Shown: positions 25,801 through 39,400, numbered from the stretch's first letter. The stretch: DNA of 64,000 nucleotides from Ophthalmolycus amberensis (GCA_024529925.1 JAFEUB010000776.1:434001-498000), one strand, 5' to 3'. Notes: generated by a model from the sequence alone, not told the origin. Numbers and translations are program-made.

Positions 25801-27084
25801 AAAAAATGGAAAGTGAGAAAGAATGTCTAAAAAAGCCCACGGGAATTTGTATATCACAAAGAAACTGTCAGAAGTGTAGATTATATTCTGATAAGATGTC
25901 ATATATGTGTAAACAGTGCTTACAGGCTGTGTGTTTAGGCTACATTACCTTGTCCCGGTTGCTTTTTTTTTTAACCCCAACCATTCAGCCTCTACAGCTA
26001 GTTGACCATGATTGATGACGGGCACTAGACCATGGTGTTGAGGGAGAGGTGACCACTGGAGCTCACAAACGTAATAAGGTGTGATGGTGGTGTAGATGGT
26101 TGCAGTGAATGTATTAGTGGCACATACAGTAGAATGTAGGTTCACATTCTCTTAAGCATCAATTCCCTTTCAGATAAAACGCTCTGGCTGAAACGACCTT
26201 TAGTTTATGGCAGTTTGAGAGTCAGTCGTGTGGCTTTAATGTGAATGGAAAAGAATTATTCGGCAGGTTCTCAATGCGCAAAAAAACAACCCTGGCTCTT
26301 GCTGTTCAAAATGAAGAACGATATTTAAAAGATATGACAGGGTGCTCTTAATGGTGTCGCTGAAAAATCATCCCATTCAAATCCCTAAGACATTCTTCAA
26401 CAGGATTCTGGGTAACTGGCTATGTTAACATTTCTGTAGGGTATGTGTGTCCTTTAATGTGCCTATGAGTTTCTCGTGGACCACATTTTTAACATGTAGG
26501 AAATAATATATGCGCAACGCCGACCTTTCCAATGAGGTGGTTGAAGGAATGAAAGAGGCAGGCTGTGTTTGCACAGTCAAACAAGTCCGCCACCGATTAT
26601 GTTAATGTGACGTCAGTAGCTCTGCCCATAATGCCATGTATGGGTGCATTGCATACACACACTAAACGTGCATCGGTGTCAGACACCAAGCTGTGGTATT
26701 TGTCCATGTAAACAGCTTAGTAAGAATATTGTTTTTTTGGGGGTTAAAAAGTTAAGTCGTTAAGGACAAAAAAACAGAATATTTTGTGCATGTAAACCTT
26801 GTCACTGACATTCTGTGGTGGCGCGTGTCTATATTTATGCCTATGAATCATATGACGCATTTAAAGTGGTTTGGCGGTTCAGGGAGAGACACCGCCGTGA
26901 CGACATTGTTCAGGTTAAGGTTTAGAACAGGAAGGGTAGGTATTAGTATCAGTTAAGATTAGAGGGAATGAGACTCAATTAATTCTGTTTTTTGATTGCG
27001 AGGAGGAGTCTGATTAATTATATGGTTTGGGTGTTTAGCAGCAGTACATGACAGACAGTGAAATGAGGACTTGTGTGTGTACGC

Positions 27085-27115
<31 letters not shown>

Positions 27116-29289
27116 CACGTGTTCATGACAAGAGTTCTTTTTTTTTGTTTGACTTGTTCTGCTATGGAATATTAACATTGATTTGGAACTGCAAGACCTT
27201 GTATCTGGTTGCTCGTATGAGAATAAATGAGAATTTCTATTTAAATTCTGATCTGGTATGTTGAACCTTGTAAGAAAGATTTAATATTTAATTGTGTATA
27301 TTTTATCAAATGAATTACACTAGCCTTGAGTTGTACTTTTCATCCCATTCGTAGATGGGGATAGTTCATACCTGTCAACATAAAAATTTTAAAATAAGGA
27401 AACATTTCCAGTACCTCAAAGCTTTGACAATCTCAGCTTTGATCACTTGATCTGCCTCAGAAAAGTTTCTAGTTATAAATGCTGTCATTGGCAGAGGATG
27501 TTTGCAGATTTGTCATCCTGGCTCACATCGCTTTTCCCTCCGTGTGATATATTAAAATCTGTGTGGCACATTTTACCAATATATGAATAAAGAATATGGG
27601 AGATTTACGTGCAATTTCAGGCAACAGGACAACAGCAGGAGAGAAGTGGAAAATACGGGAGAGAGTGCTAAAATGTAAAGTTTTTAGCCACAAGCATTTT
27701 GTTAGTGTTTCAGACGGTCAGCTTGGTTGCATAATGTGGCGCTGATTGTCTTTATTGGTTGGTTGGAATTGAATGGTTTGAATACAGGCAATACTGTTGA
27801 AATGCATTGATGTTAAATGTTCAAATATAGTTATGTTTAAGCATCTGTTTTTTCTGTTTTGTACATATTTTCCAATTTTCTGTTGAAGAACATCAGAATC
27901 CGTTGTTTTTGTTAATAATGACAAAATGATCAAAATGAGTCATGGCATGCATGATACTTTGTGAATCACAATTGTTGCTGCTTTTTCAATAACAATATTG
28001 TACATTTGAGGTAAATGTGGGCATGTGGAAAGAAATGTGTATTGCCTTTTGAGAGGGTGATTGACTCGCCATATATCACATCAGCCCTGAAGGCAACACT
28101 GTAATCCTCCCCAGTTGTGTAGGACACCTGGAGCTATTCAGTCTGCTGAGATGACCTATCCACTGTACGGTGATGCCACGTGTGTCAAAGTGGGTGGTAA
28201 ATTCCAGGACATGGGGGTTAGTTAAACTTCCCAGTTGATGGTCGGTATTTTTCTGAAACAGCGCTGTTGGAATCTTTCACCTCTTTATGGTGATCAAAAT
28301 TAATATAATTTTTTTGCGGTCACATTTTGAAATGTCACAGTAGGAAAAGCACAGGTTTAAATACCAAAAATAACGATGACTGGATTCCATTTACCGTGCT
28401 TTAATTAATTTCAGTGTCCTGGACCCAATTCCAATGTCCCCTGTAAACATTAAGCCCTGAACACTTCATCTGGTAAATGGTTGAATGTGAGAGGCTACAA
28501 GGGCTTAAAATTGGATAAAGACAAATGGGACAGTACTTTTCAACAACATATTGCATTACCTTGATGACTCCAAAAGTTGAGTTTTTTACTGCCTGATTTG
28601 AACATCTTCCAGGCTCTTGTCTCATTGTCAATAATCTATTTCATTGTTTTTGTCAAAACAACTTCAATAAGCAAAATTAAAAGAAATGGTTGATGAACAA
28701 ACCAAGTTTGTCATATAGCCTATATATATGCTTGCACTCTTCTGATTTCATTTTTTTTAATGTACACATCTTAAAACCTTAATGTTAATATTCCTGTGCC
28801 ATCCTCTTTGTTGACCTGTTTTTGTATACTCCCTGGTCTTCCCCTGCTAACCTCATGTTTAAAGTCACAACTCTATGAATTGTAAGTAATTCCCTGAGGC
28901 AAAGTTAGCAGAAATGGGGAGATACGGAAAGTGTGCAAGAGCTCAACATGTCTGCGAGCGAGCCCTCAAGCATCTGACAATTTGACAGTGGGACAGCCCT
29001 GAGTCCTCATGGACTTTGTGAGAACGCACCTCAAAGTCTGTGATTCAGTCCAGTGTGGGCATTGGAATCGGGCCCTGGTATTGTGCATGCTTGCTCACGG
29101 TCACACTGGCTTATGGAGACAGAGAATTGTTAATGAAAAGGGAAAATGTATGCTGTGATAAAGTCTTTTGGACGTGGCATTTCAAAGTGCTTCTCCGGCT
29201 AAGAACAACATTTACAAAATGGTATTACATTAAATTGGACATTTTGGATAAAAAAAGGATATTAAACAGGGTCACTTGAAAGAGTTTGT
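22821..29289. other. intergenic, nothing coding seen
   Basis: Apart from the (TG)n tract at 27.1 kb I see only short chance ORFs and short A/T runs. Confidence 0.6.
27072..27112. repeat. (TG)n microsatellite with ACGC interruption
   Basis: TG repeat broken once by ACGC; intergenic. Confidence 0.95.
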
Positions 29290-29530
29290 AAAAATGTATT
29301 AATCATTTTACACCTGTTTTACAGAATTTCTTCAATTCAGGTCACTGTGACCTCACAAAACGAATTTTGGGCCATAACTCAAGAACTGATGTGTTAATTA
29401 TAAAAATCTCACAGAAATGTCTGATAAGATAAAATGATCTGGCCACTCTCTTTCCAAAGTCATGACATTTTGAATATGTAAACTGCAACTTGAGTGGTTG
29501 GCGGAGGCCTAACCGCGAGCCGGTAATTCT
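29290..29530. repeat. probable dispersed fish repeat
   Basis: The stretch includes GGTCACTGTGACCTCACAAA, TTTTGGGCCATAACTCAAGA and GGTTGGCGGAGGCCTAACCG followed by CGAGCCGGTAATTCTAG. I recall such blocks as a frequent dispersed repeat in percomorph fish introns. It has no coding capacity and I cannot name the family. Confidence 0.4.
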
Positions 29531-30059
29531 AGCTACATATGTTCAACCGTAGCTTCGTTTTGAAATTCATCTCTAAAAAGTGTCTTGACTAGAACTCCAC
29601 TTAATGCTGAATTCATCAAACCTGTGACCTTTATGTTATTGGGTAGTCTGTCTATGTTAAATCGCCTGGAAGTAACCATTTTCAAGGTATCTTATTTTGG
29701 ATGAGCTTTTGTGGTATGACAGCTGTGCTTCTGAGGGCCGTGGGAAAAGGGATGTTTTCTTTTGTTTGGGTTGAGTGTCAGGTCTAAAGTGATACTTGCT
29801 GATGTGAAATATGTCAACTCAACATTGGCCGGAAGGTTCTCCTTGGAGCAGACATTTATTAGAGCACCGTCAGCATATTGGACGAGGCTATAAATTGGTT
29901 GATGTAGAACACGACGGCACAAGTCCTTATGTGTATTTCTATGGGCAGCAATCTCTGACTAGCAGGCCATCCATGCTGGGGAGACAGGAAATAGAGGGGT
30001 TGGACTTCGAGTTAAAGCATCCTCATCATTATCATCATTATTGTTATACAACAATTAAT

Positions 30060-30840
30060 GCATCACATCTTTATACTTTTTTTTGTCCTGTGTCTCTGCT
30101 CTAATCAGTTTCTGTTATCATTTAATACTTATTTCTCCACCCTCATATCTTTTCAGCACACTGACCATGTTGAGATTCCTCCCTTCTCATTTGTTTTGTC
30201 CGGCAACCTTCCTCTTTCCTCGTTTATAACCTTCATCCATCCATCCATCCACGCACCCATCCAGCTATCATCCAATCATTTATTCACCCATATACGTTCA
30301 TCTGTCCATCCAGCCAAATATCTTCCTCCCACAGTGTCCATTACGTCCGGAACTCATCCCTTATCCTGCGTTCATCTGTGCGGTTACAGTATGTCTCTCA
30401 TCCTTCCGCTGCCTATTTCAACCCCCATGCTAATTTATCTTCTTCCAATTCCCTTTTTGCTCGGCCCTCCGCCCTACTATTCTTCACTCTTGGTGTCTTC
30501 TGCACAACCTCACCTCTCTGCCCCTGCCCTGATCCTTTTATCCCCACATTCACTTGCCTCATTGCTGGCTGGATTGTTCCCTCTCCTTCTCATCTGTTAC
30601 TTACACATTTATCCTCTACAGTAGTCTTCTCTCCTCTTTTGCTGTCCCTTTTCCCTGCAAATCATTTCACCTTTGACAATCCCCCATGTCTCGGTCTTCC
30701 TAACATTATAATATATTATTCTGTATCATTCTCTTATTGCCCCTTTCTGACTTTTACTACTACCAGCCCCTTATTTACTTCATTGAAATGACATGTACTG
30801 TCCTTCTCCCTCACTCCCCTTCTTCTCCCTCACCCTGCTG
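30060..30840. repeat. pyrimidine-rich low-complexity tract
   Basis: About 780 bp strongly biased to C and T on the plus strand, with CCAT(C) tetranucleotide runs at 30232-30260. It keeps two overlapping frames open for 137-188 codons only because of composition (Leu, Ser, Pro, Phe rich). I do not call it coding. Confidence 0.8.
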
Positions 30841-31906
30841 CCCTTATTAGTCAATATGACATGCCCCCTAGTGTGCATTTAACAGTCTCATTTGGGTAGT
30901 TTGAATACTTACCGATGTTACTTACATGTTACATTAGTAGAGCTTCAAATTGTTTTTTAGCCTGCAAATCCAGTCAAATACAGACAAATAATTTAAGTTT
31001 ATAGCTCAATGTATAAAGGCAAGCATGGTTTTATGTGCTCATCTTCAGACAATCATTTTTTCAGTAAGCTGGTTGAGGAGTGACTCATACATTAACACAT
31101 GAAAAAAGCTGGTGTTGATTATTATAAAACACTATCACAAAATGTTTTTGCTTGCATATCGAGCCACATTATGTCATGTAGTCTGTTACTCAGTGGGAAA
31201 AGGAAAAAAAATAGCTGGTAAATTAATTTGAAAAATATCAATCTTACTCACACTGTAAACTCAGCAGGGATTATTTAGGTTTAGCTTTCAGCTTGGTCAT
31301 GCAAAACCACCCACCAGTGGGAAATACACAGGTTTTACATAAGATCGACTGCAAAGCCCGCAGCAAGTAGCCAGAAATCATTGATGTTAATGATTAAGCT
31401 TAACTCTATGAGTTATACTACAGTTACATCCGTCGTGCTACGGTCTACAATGTCCTCAGAGTTATTGCCAGTCAGACGCAAATCATCATTTAGTTTCAGT
31501 CGGTGACAATCAAGAACAAAACAACATAATAAGAAGAAATACAAAGTTGTGTATTTTAGTTACATTTTCAACCTATTCAACCAAAACAACGTGCCTTGAC
31601 CCATGTGACACAACTGTCTGGTCAGTGCTCATCATTCACTTGAAGGTTTCTTATTCAGTAAGATTAGATCATGTATTTATGTTGGGCAAGGTTTGCTCAG
31701 ATATTTCACATGGGCTGCATCTTGATCTCATGCACCCTTTGCATTTGTAGGTAAAATGATTGTAGTGATATTTGAGTTTTCATTTTCCCTAGATCTCTGA
31801 GCTGAAACCAAAGTGTACATCCAGGAATGGATAAATCCATCCACCCATCTAAACCCCTCTCATCCACTCACTCAACCATCCCTCTGTTATTTGTTCCAAC
31901 TTTCCC

Positions 31907-32160
31907 CCTATGTGGAGTCACATGAAGTTCAACCTCTCAAACAATCATACAAATTAAACCTATGTGGAGTCACATGAAGTTCAACCTCTCAAACAATCAT
32001 ACAAATTAAACCTATGTGGAGTCACATGAAGTTCAACCTATCAAACAATCATACAAATTAAACCTATGTGGAGTCACATGAAGTTCAACCTATCAAACAA
32101 TCATACAAATTAAACCTATGTGGAGTCACATGAAGTTCAACTCATAAAACAATCATACAA
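31907..32160. repeat. 52-bp minisatellite, about 4.9 copies
   Basis: The unit starts CCTATGTGGAGTCACATGAA, continues GTTCAACCTCTCAAACAATC and ends ATACAAATTAAA. Four complete units start at 31907, 31959, 32011 and 32063; a diverged, shortened fifth spans 32115-32160. Copies 1-2 share CTC and copies 3-4 share CTA at one site, showing stepwise duplication. Each unit has the 8-bp palindrome core TCACATGA. Confidence 0.97.
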
Positions 32161-32468
32161 CTGTCAAAAACAGCTGTATTCCCCAAATAATAATGACTAC
32201 TTGATCACTCATCTGTGTCTGTTACGTTTTCCGTCTTTACCGATTTATGTTTACTGTTTACAATTGGAATTTCAACTTCTTACCCGATTTGTAGAAATTA
32301 ATTCTTTTCGTTTTTGATACGCGTGCCGTCAATCAGAAACTCCCCTAGGTCTGTCCGTTCTCTCTCTCTTTTCTAAGGAGGTATGAGACAGGAAAACTTG
32401 TTGTATATTCCTGGGAAAGGCCTTTTCCTCCGGTCAGTCCTCTGGAGCCTCTGATAGACAGTCAGCGT
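32161..32468 (-). mobile_element. probable untranslated leader of the LTR element
   Basis: This is the stretch after the primer-binding site on the minus strand. It contains a donor-like CGGGTAAGAAG near 32285 and no clear coding sequence. It runs into the 52-bp tandem array at 31907-32160. Membership in the element is inferred from position only. Confidence 0.4.
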
Positions 32469-32486
32469 ATCCCACTTCTGACACCA
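32469..32486 (-). mobile_element. primer-binding site (tRNA-Leu type) of the LTR element
   Basis: The minus strand reads TGGTGTCAGAAGTGGGAT two bases after the LTR end. The plus-strand form is ATCCCACTTCTGACACCA, the 3' end expected of a tRNA-Leu including CCA. This fixes the orientation of the element. Confidence 0.7.
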
Positions 32487-32488
32487 AA

Positions 32489-32889
32489 TGTTGTGGAATA
32501 TTTCCTTTCAAAAGTTAAGGAGTGAAATTGGTTTTATCCAAAGTGTTTAACATAAAAACAGAGTCTTGATGAATGACCAAGGTTTCAAAAAGTCAATTTA
32601 ATGTTTGCAAACAGAGAACACACCCACAGTCACGTAGCAGTGAACTGTGAATATGCTCTAAAGACGCAGAATCAAAACAAGGTATTTATACTCAGGCACC
32701 GAGGAGACAGATAACACACAGGAGACTAACACAGAAATGTTTAGTCTAACAAGAAGCAGTTGATTACAGAAAGAGCACGTCGGTTGAAAGATAGAATAAG
32801 ATAGAATAGTTGACCTCTGTACCAGAACAAATATGTCAATGTGTCCAGACATCCAGACGCCTGTGAAAATGAATTTTCTAACAGCAACA
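32489..32889 (-). mobile_element. LTR of a reverse-oriented LTR retroelement
   Basis: On the minus strand the segment starts TGTTGCTG and ends CCACAACA (short inverted TG...CA termini). It carries a TATA-like GTATAAATACC near 32690 and an ATTAAA near 32600. Directly after its end comes AA and then a primer-binding site. The start is inferred from the partial inverted termini and is less certain than the end. No second LTR and no gag, pol or env coding was recognised nearby, so this is a 5' LTR plus leader fragment. Confidence 0.65.
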
Positions 32890-33711
32890 TATCACACAGA
32901 GAATATGATGAGGACATGTTAAAACATTTTTTCCATCACACTCCTTACACTCCCTCTATTTCTACCTCTCTAATCGATTCGCCCCCTCTTGCTTGCTTTC
33001 TCTCTCTCCCAAAGCCCATGTATGATATGAACGCCCTGCTCTAGTGAACAGTGAGCTTTTTTTTTTCTTCCAGAAATCCTGCCGGAGAGAGCGAGACAAC
33101 CTTGGCTAAAGACTTTATGTAAGCAGTTCATTAACTCCTCGGCTCTGGACCCCCCCACACTCACATTTTAATCAGAGAATACAGACTGAAAACACTCCAG
33201 CAGGAACTATTATGCAACCGTGACCCTGGTCTCCGTGTGCTCTATAGCAGTGAAGGCATTGTGGGGCAGGAAACACCAGTCCGTTGATGAGGACTAATTA
33301 AAAGGGCTTTATTTAATTGTCCTTTTAAACTGGCACCTTCTGCACAAGAGACACCTCCTAAACTTGGGTTTGGGAAGCCGGCCCTGTGCTAGGATACATT
33401 TTAATTTCACAACAGAGGGTTGTTATTGTTCTCAGCTGCCACTTGCAATGGTAAGCAATGGAGTCGTTGAGGTTGAATAGAGCGTATTTCACTGAAATTG
33501 CCAGTGTTGTGGGAACGGTTATCAACAAAGGGTGCACTTAATGTGACAATCTGTGCAGGAAGATGCTTCATATAAAAGCATCTACTGGTTTCCATGTTAA
33601 GGAATACATTTTGCCCTGGTAACCGCTGTTCATCAGTGCCAAATGAATGGCTTTGTGTCTTGAGAAAATGTAGGTATGACTTCATAAGTTGAATTATATT
33701 TTAAGTTGTCA

Positions 33712-34075
33712 CTGGTGTGTGCGAGGCAACAGGAGACGAACCCAAATGCAAATAGGGAAAAAAGATTTTCTCAGATTTTTAGAAAATGCTTAGATAGTCA
33801 GGTACTTGTACAGAAAACAATGGCATGGCACATCAACGTAGCATCACAACCGTGAGGGGAAATTAACCGGTATAAGTAGCCTATAACTCGGCTGATTATG
33901 GAAAACGAGAAGCAGGTGGTTAGGGAAAGTCAGGCAACTGCAGGGCTGATTAGCGAAAGTGAGAACAGGTGAGGAGGTTGGTGGAGAAGGTCAGGTGACT
34001 GGGAATGGACCAGGGTGGATGGCCTGGAGTCAAAGTCAGTGATATGGCTCCGGCTGGTGGAAAAGTCGAAAGGCA
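33712..34075. repeat. possible non-autonomous transposon-like repeat
   Basis: Phrases such as GACGAACCCAAATGCAAATA, GAAAACGAGAAGCAGGTGG and GCTGATTAGCGAAAGTGAGA resemble a repeat seen in many fish genomes, with repeated GATTA/GGTGA-type blocks. No terminal inverted repeats were established. Confidence 0.3.
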
Positions 34076-34608
34076 TTTGGTGGATAGAAAATTTATGGCA
34101 CATACATTTTCACAATATGTGCCACATTATACATTATGAGAGAAATTGACAATTGCCAAATGTATGGCCAACAATTCATGCATCATTTTTTAGGAGCTGT
34201 GAAATCAAAACATCACCACTTCCATTGAATAAGTGAGTTGGGCACAGGCACCAGCCTGAGCACTGTATTATTTCCACCTCATCCCACGATTCCAAATAAT
34301 TGAAGTCAATTGTGATTATAATCTGATGTATGGTATTTAGTTGCCCTACTACGAGAGATGTATTCCTACAGATAGCTCTCTCGTGCCCCACTCTTGTTTT
34401 ATGCACATCTGATTCTGATTTTTGACTAAAAGTTACCTTAAAGTGTCACTTTGTCTCGGTTACAGTTCAGATAACTGAAAGCTGAAAACTGTTGAAAGAA
34501 GCCACCGTGTAGGTAAACAAATAAATAATAATGAACCACACATTCAATCAGTAATCAATAAATGCATACTGGGTGTCTTCCTTTGCTGTTTTTGCTTTTT
34601 GTTTCCAG

Positions 34609-34744
34609 TGAAACTGCATAGCGCAGGATGTTGCTGCTTGAGTGAACAGATCCTGTATGACTATAACAACAGCAGCTGGTATGAGGTGTGGGAGAACCGA
34701 CTCAAAGTTAGCCGAAGAACAGATGGACCAGCTGGTCTCTTCTG
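34609..34744 (+). other. exon-like segment of unknown identity
   Basis: A strong acceptor (CTTTTTGTTTCCAG, after a long pyrimidine tract) is followed by 136 nt and a good donor (TCTG|GTGGGT). One frame is open throughout: 44 full codons, including LSEQILYDYNNSSWYEVWEN and RLKVSRRTDGPAGLF. The open frame alone is not statistically strong. I recognise no family and no partner exons. It could be an exon of a plus-strand non-coding RNA, a pseudogene exon or chance. Confidence 0.25.
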
Positions 34745-36357
34745 GTGGGTTACCATGGTAATGTGGATTTGACCTTATTTGTGTCTAATATTTCTACTGC
34801 ACCCCCACAGCACCGAATCCTTTCTTTCACAATGTCGGCATGAATTTCCATACTTTTAAACACATACACCTACTCACATAGATATCCATTTAAACACGTT
34901 TAACTTAGCCATCTAGAAAAACACGCGTATACCCGTTTTGCCCACACACATATGTACACCTATTGCCAGCAGGATCCAACATCACCCGCTGTGCTTAGAG
35001 TCACAGTTGCCACTTTCGTTCAACATGCTTTCTAAACCCAAGGGAGGTCTCTTGTGTTCCTCATTAGCATAGGTTCTGTCCCCAGCGTGAGGCCTGTCAT
35101 CAATCTTCCACTTAAGATATGCAAACTTGGAGCAGAAAAAAAAGGAGGAGAAAAATTCAGACCACAGAGGACTGTGCACAAATCTGAGTTTAATGCTGGT
35201 TAGCAGATTAGATCTGCGTACTTTGTGAATTTCCATCATTTTGGGCCCATGGGCCTATATTTCTGAGAAAAATGCCACAAAATCTACATTGATTAACCTG
35301 TAGTTCCATGTGCCCAAAGACTACATAGTATCATAAAAAAGACTCACTATTCAGCCAAGTGGTTTGACCCATTTTGAAAATGCAGATTTTAAAAATGTCC
35401 CAGAGTTGTGCTGAAGCCTAGAGAACACTTCGACCAAAGGTAATTCAAAATGTCAGTAGCATTTCGGTGTTTACATGTATATCTACTTTATGTTTCATAA
35501 AGTCCACAGAGATTGTGCTTACATGTAAAGAAACGGATGTTGCTGCTTCCAGGTAACCTTTATGGCTAAAATGCACGCAACTGCTTCTTAAAGTCATAAA
35601 TAGATAATGTATGCGCTTAAGGTTTACACTACAGACTACAGCCTGTGATCTAAATTAATAAAGTCAGTGTACTTATATAAACTGTACTACTTTTGTTGTA
35701 CAAGAAACCCTCAACTACCCTAAATCTGAGCTCCTTTACTGGCTGATGAACTCTCTCTTCCCTCCATCAGTCTGGTCCTTACTCATCCCAGTCTCAACCT
35801 GCCTTTTCATGGCAAAATGCCTCAAAAAATAAATGCTAAATGCATTGATTTCAATGAGGAGCTACTAACTGCCAAGAAGGCAGGTTTTCCTTCCAATAAA
35901 AATAGTTTCCCTTCTTCAGTGCATGAAGCCAGGAAGCTCTGTTGATGTATAGCGATGCTTTAATGCAAAAATCATGTTGCCGGTGATGCAGGCTACAAAT
36001 TGCTTATATAGCTGTTTATAGTGCTGGCCAGGTTAGAGGATGTGTGTATATCAACTTGTTTTTTCTTTCTCTTTTTATTTTTTTTGTCATGCAGTGGTAA
36101 TGTTAATAATATGCATGCATCTATGCAAAGCAGACAAAAAAATACATTCCAACCACGTTAATGAGTTTACGTTCTGATACATTACACACGGGACATCAGC
36201 TTATTGTTTCTTGCTCCATGTTATGTGGATTAATGGCCGAGTGCATTCACAGTGCTGTATATCTGCAGTATAATCTAGATGTTGAGGTCACACCAAGCTG
36301 CTTAATAGCACTGGTTCCTCTGTAAGTATAGAGATCGGCTTTTCCCATGACCCTCCC

Positions 36358-36369
36358 CTCTCTCTCTCT

Positions 36370-36402
<33 letters not shown>
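36358..36402. repeat. (CT)n microsatellite
   Basis: CT run with one TGTG interruption; intergenic. Confidence 0.95.
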
Positions 36403-36406
<4 letters not shown>

Positions 36407-39400
36407 CCTGCTGTAATCCTCACAATGAATGTCTTTTGCCTAAACTGCAGTGTCAGGGGTAACACTGTGCTTCACACTCCGAATAAATGTAAGATTTAGG
36501 TGTACCAGTTTGTGGACATGGGCCAGAGTAAAAGCATACATTACTGGACAGCTGAAATATTGACTTTTACCACAAATAATGCCAGTGTAGTCCTTAAAGA
36601 GCGCACAAGGACTTAGGGTTAATGTTGTAAAGCGATTGATTAGGTTTAGGAAAGAAAACTATCTGTTTAAGGCTAGAAAAAAGATCATGGTTTGTTTTAA
36701 TATGATGATGTAAAGCACCAGCCGTAACGACGTCACTATTGGAAATTTAAGTTGGTCTTACCTTTAAAAGACCTATTGGTTTTGCATCTGTATTTTCTAT
36801 TCCTGTATGTACCTGCACTTCATTTAAAACGACATTACCAGGCATGCTAATGGCATATGAAAGAAAGAAAAAAAGGTGTTTCACAGTTTTGTTATTTTGT
36901 CTCGTATGTATTCTAACACAAACACAGCAGCTGTAATGCCTTGCTTAAATGAGATGGTTTTGATTATAATTCAGTTGGCCCGTCGCCCAGGCCACAAAAT
37001 TACATCTATTAATTTCTCCACTGGTCATACAAACTGCAGCAACTTCATTATTAAGTGTAGCCTTCAACTCAGAATAATATGTTACACTCAATACCAAATG
37101 CTATTTAGTTTCCCTGACGTACAAAATCTATTTGTAATACTTTCAGTTTAATTAACTGACATAGGAACTTTCTAATTTGATGGGAAATATTTGTGTCCCA
37201 GATTGTAATGTATGAATTCAGTGGCTGGTGTAAAAGGTGTTTGTGAAGACGATGAGAAACAAAACAAGAAGTCTGAATATGGCATTCAGTGAGCGCTTTT
37301 GAGCGTCTGGGAAATATAGCTAGGATGTTACCAACACAAATAAAGAAGCAGATGTGCACTGAGTAATTTGTTGGAGGCGAGCACAAGCCAGGTGCAGAAG
37401 CTGAGATGTGTCCTTTCACCTCCCAGCGTGGGAGACCCAGTCGCTGGTACCATGCCATCTTCTCTACAAGCTCCAACTGACCTCTTGCAATGAGAAAAAC
37501 TTGGTTGCTATGGTATCAAGAGCAATTTTAATGATATGCTGTTGCTACAGAATGTCGAGGCTTGATACATACCAGTTAGAAGCTCCCAAAGAGTGCACCA
37601 TACCTCCATAACTATGGCGACTGCAAAAGGTGATTTGAACAACTATTTTCTTTAAATAGTGCCCAGGTAGTGGTGAATGTTGCTCTCCATTTGTATTATA
37701 ATTGCACAGAATACCATTACACCATGAATATACAATGCAAATGTATATCTGTTTCGAAGGGAAAAAAAACTTTTTAATATTTTTCATATTAGACCAACTC
37801 TATTTTCATCCGAGCGTCCTCCAATTAGGCTCAACGCAACCTTTCACACACCTCTAACCTTTCCCCCTGTTAAATCATTTAAACTGTGCACATTTAATAC
37901 ATTATACTATCTTGTTTATTTAGTGAGAAGCTTAACTTACAAGAACAATGGACAAATGCTCTCAATGTAATCCTTTTCAGAAACTCTTTTTTTTTATCTT
38001 ACATTGAAATGTTAATTGAAGCTTCTCATCTGCCCCGTGTAGTGTTTCTGTTCCAAGAGCGTGTGGAGCCTCGTAGTACACCGAAGGAGGTCGTTCGTCG
38101 CTGATTCTGGGGTTATTTTTAACCGTCCCCCGTGTGCAGGTCTAATCAGAACAGGATGTTTCCTCATCAAATTAACCAGGAATATATTTTCATGAAACGA
38201 GACTGGGTCTGCACATGTAGCCTACCATGATGCAGCAGACTAACTCAAGTACACGGGCGGGTTAGGCTACTGGGTTGAGTATTGCAACTTCTCCACTTCA
38301 GCTGATAATCAGAGGTGGTTAAGCGTGTTAGTTACTTCTTAATGAGGCAATAACACAGAGACAAAGTCATATTTGAAATTAATGAAAGACTGAAAGACAT
38401 TTATTGGTAAATGATAATATAATTTCTTTCTGAATCTGAAGTATTTATGATGAAACACAAAAATAAACGTATGTTGTTTTTTTTTGTCATGTTATTTCAG
38501 GTAAAATTCCTTTATTCTACAAAAATAAGACCAATTTCCATGTGTGTAAAGTGAACAAGTAAAAAAATTTAAAACGATTATGTTGTCATCAAACTCTCCA
38601 TGTTCAAAATTATTTTTCAACAAGTTGACAGTTAGAAATTCCCTCCAGCTGTGATGAGCCTCTTCAGACCTCATTTGCATTTCGAACAGTGACACATTGC
38701 ATAATATCACTTAACACTCAGGATTTTCTCCTTGGGTTCTAAAAAAGATAGACGGAATAAGAAGCCTTGCCGGATCAACTCTCCAAAACACTTTAGGCCC
38801 ACATAGTTCCATATATTCAACAGCTCAAATGCGATATGCCTGGTGATGGTTCCACATTAGGTGAAACATCCGAAGCATTGTTTCATGTAACGTACTGCTA
38901 CTAAGCAGCAAATGGAATTGGAGGTTTGTGTGCATGACACCACATTATATCCTGCAGAGGAAAAGGAAAAGGAGACGGGACAAAATGAAATGAGATTCGG
39001 CCGGCATCTCCACACAAAACACCACCTCTAGCGTTTCTGTGGCTCTTTCACACCGGGAGAAACTGAACGAGAGAGACCGAGTATGTTTCCCATCTGTGTA
39101 ACACTCAGCGTTCCGGGCTATTGGCTGGTTTACACCGTTGGGCTTCTCCTCGAGCGAACAGCTTGGCATGTCAGGCACAGGAGAGCTGTTGTTCTGCTTG
39201 TGTGCCCCCTTTTATTTTATATCTTTTATCCAAATCTTTTATCCCTCATTCTACTTAATACATCTCTCTCCATCTGGTTCACTCCGCTATCCACTTCTCA
39301 GTTTGTTCCTGACTGTCCGCTCACCTCTCCATCTTTGAATCTTTCCTCTCGGCCGCCTTCATCTCTCCCGCCTTCTGTCTCTCTGTCGTCTTCTCTCCTG

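Noticed and set aside
30058..30791. Two overlapping long plus-strand ORFs (188 and 137 codons)
   Set aside because: They lie in a C/T-rich low-complexity tract that rarely forms stop codons; the translations are Leu/Ser/Pro/Phe-rich with no domain pattern.
32469..32486. Possible tRNA-Leu gene
   Set aside because: Only the last 18 nt including CCA match; the rest of a tRNA is absent, and genomic tRNA genes in vertebrates lack CCA. It is a primer-binding site.
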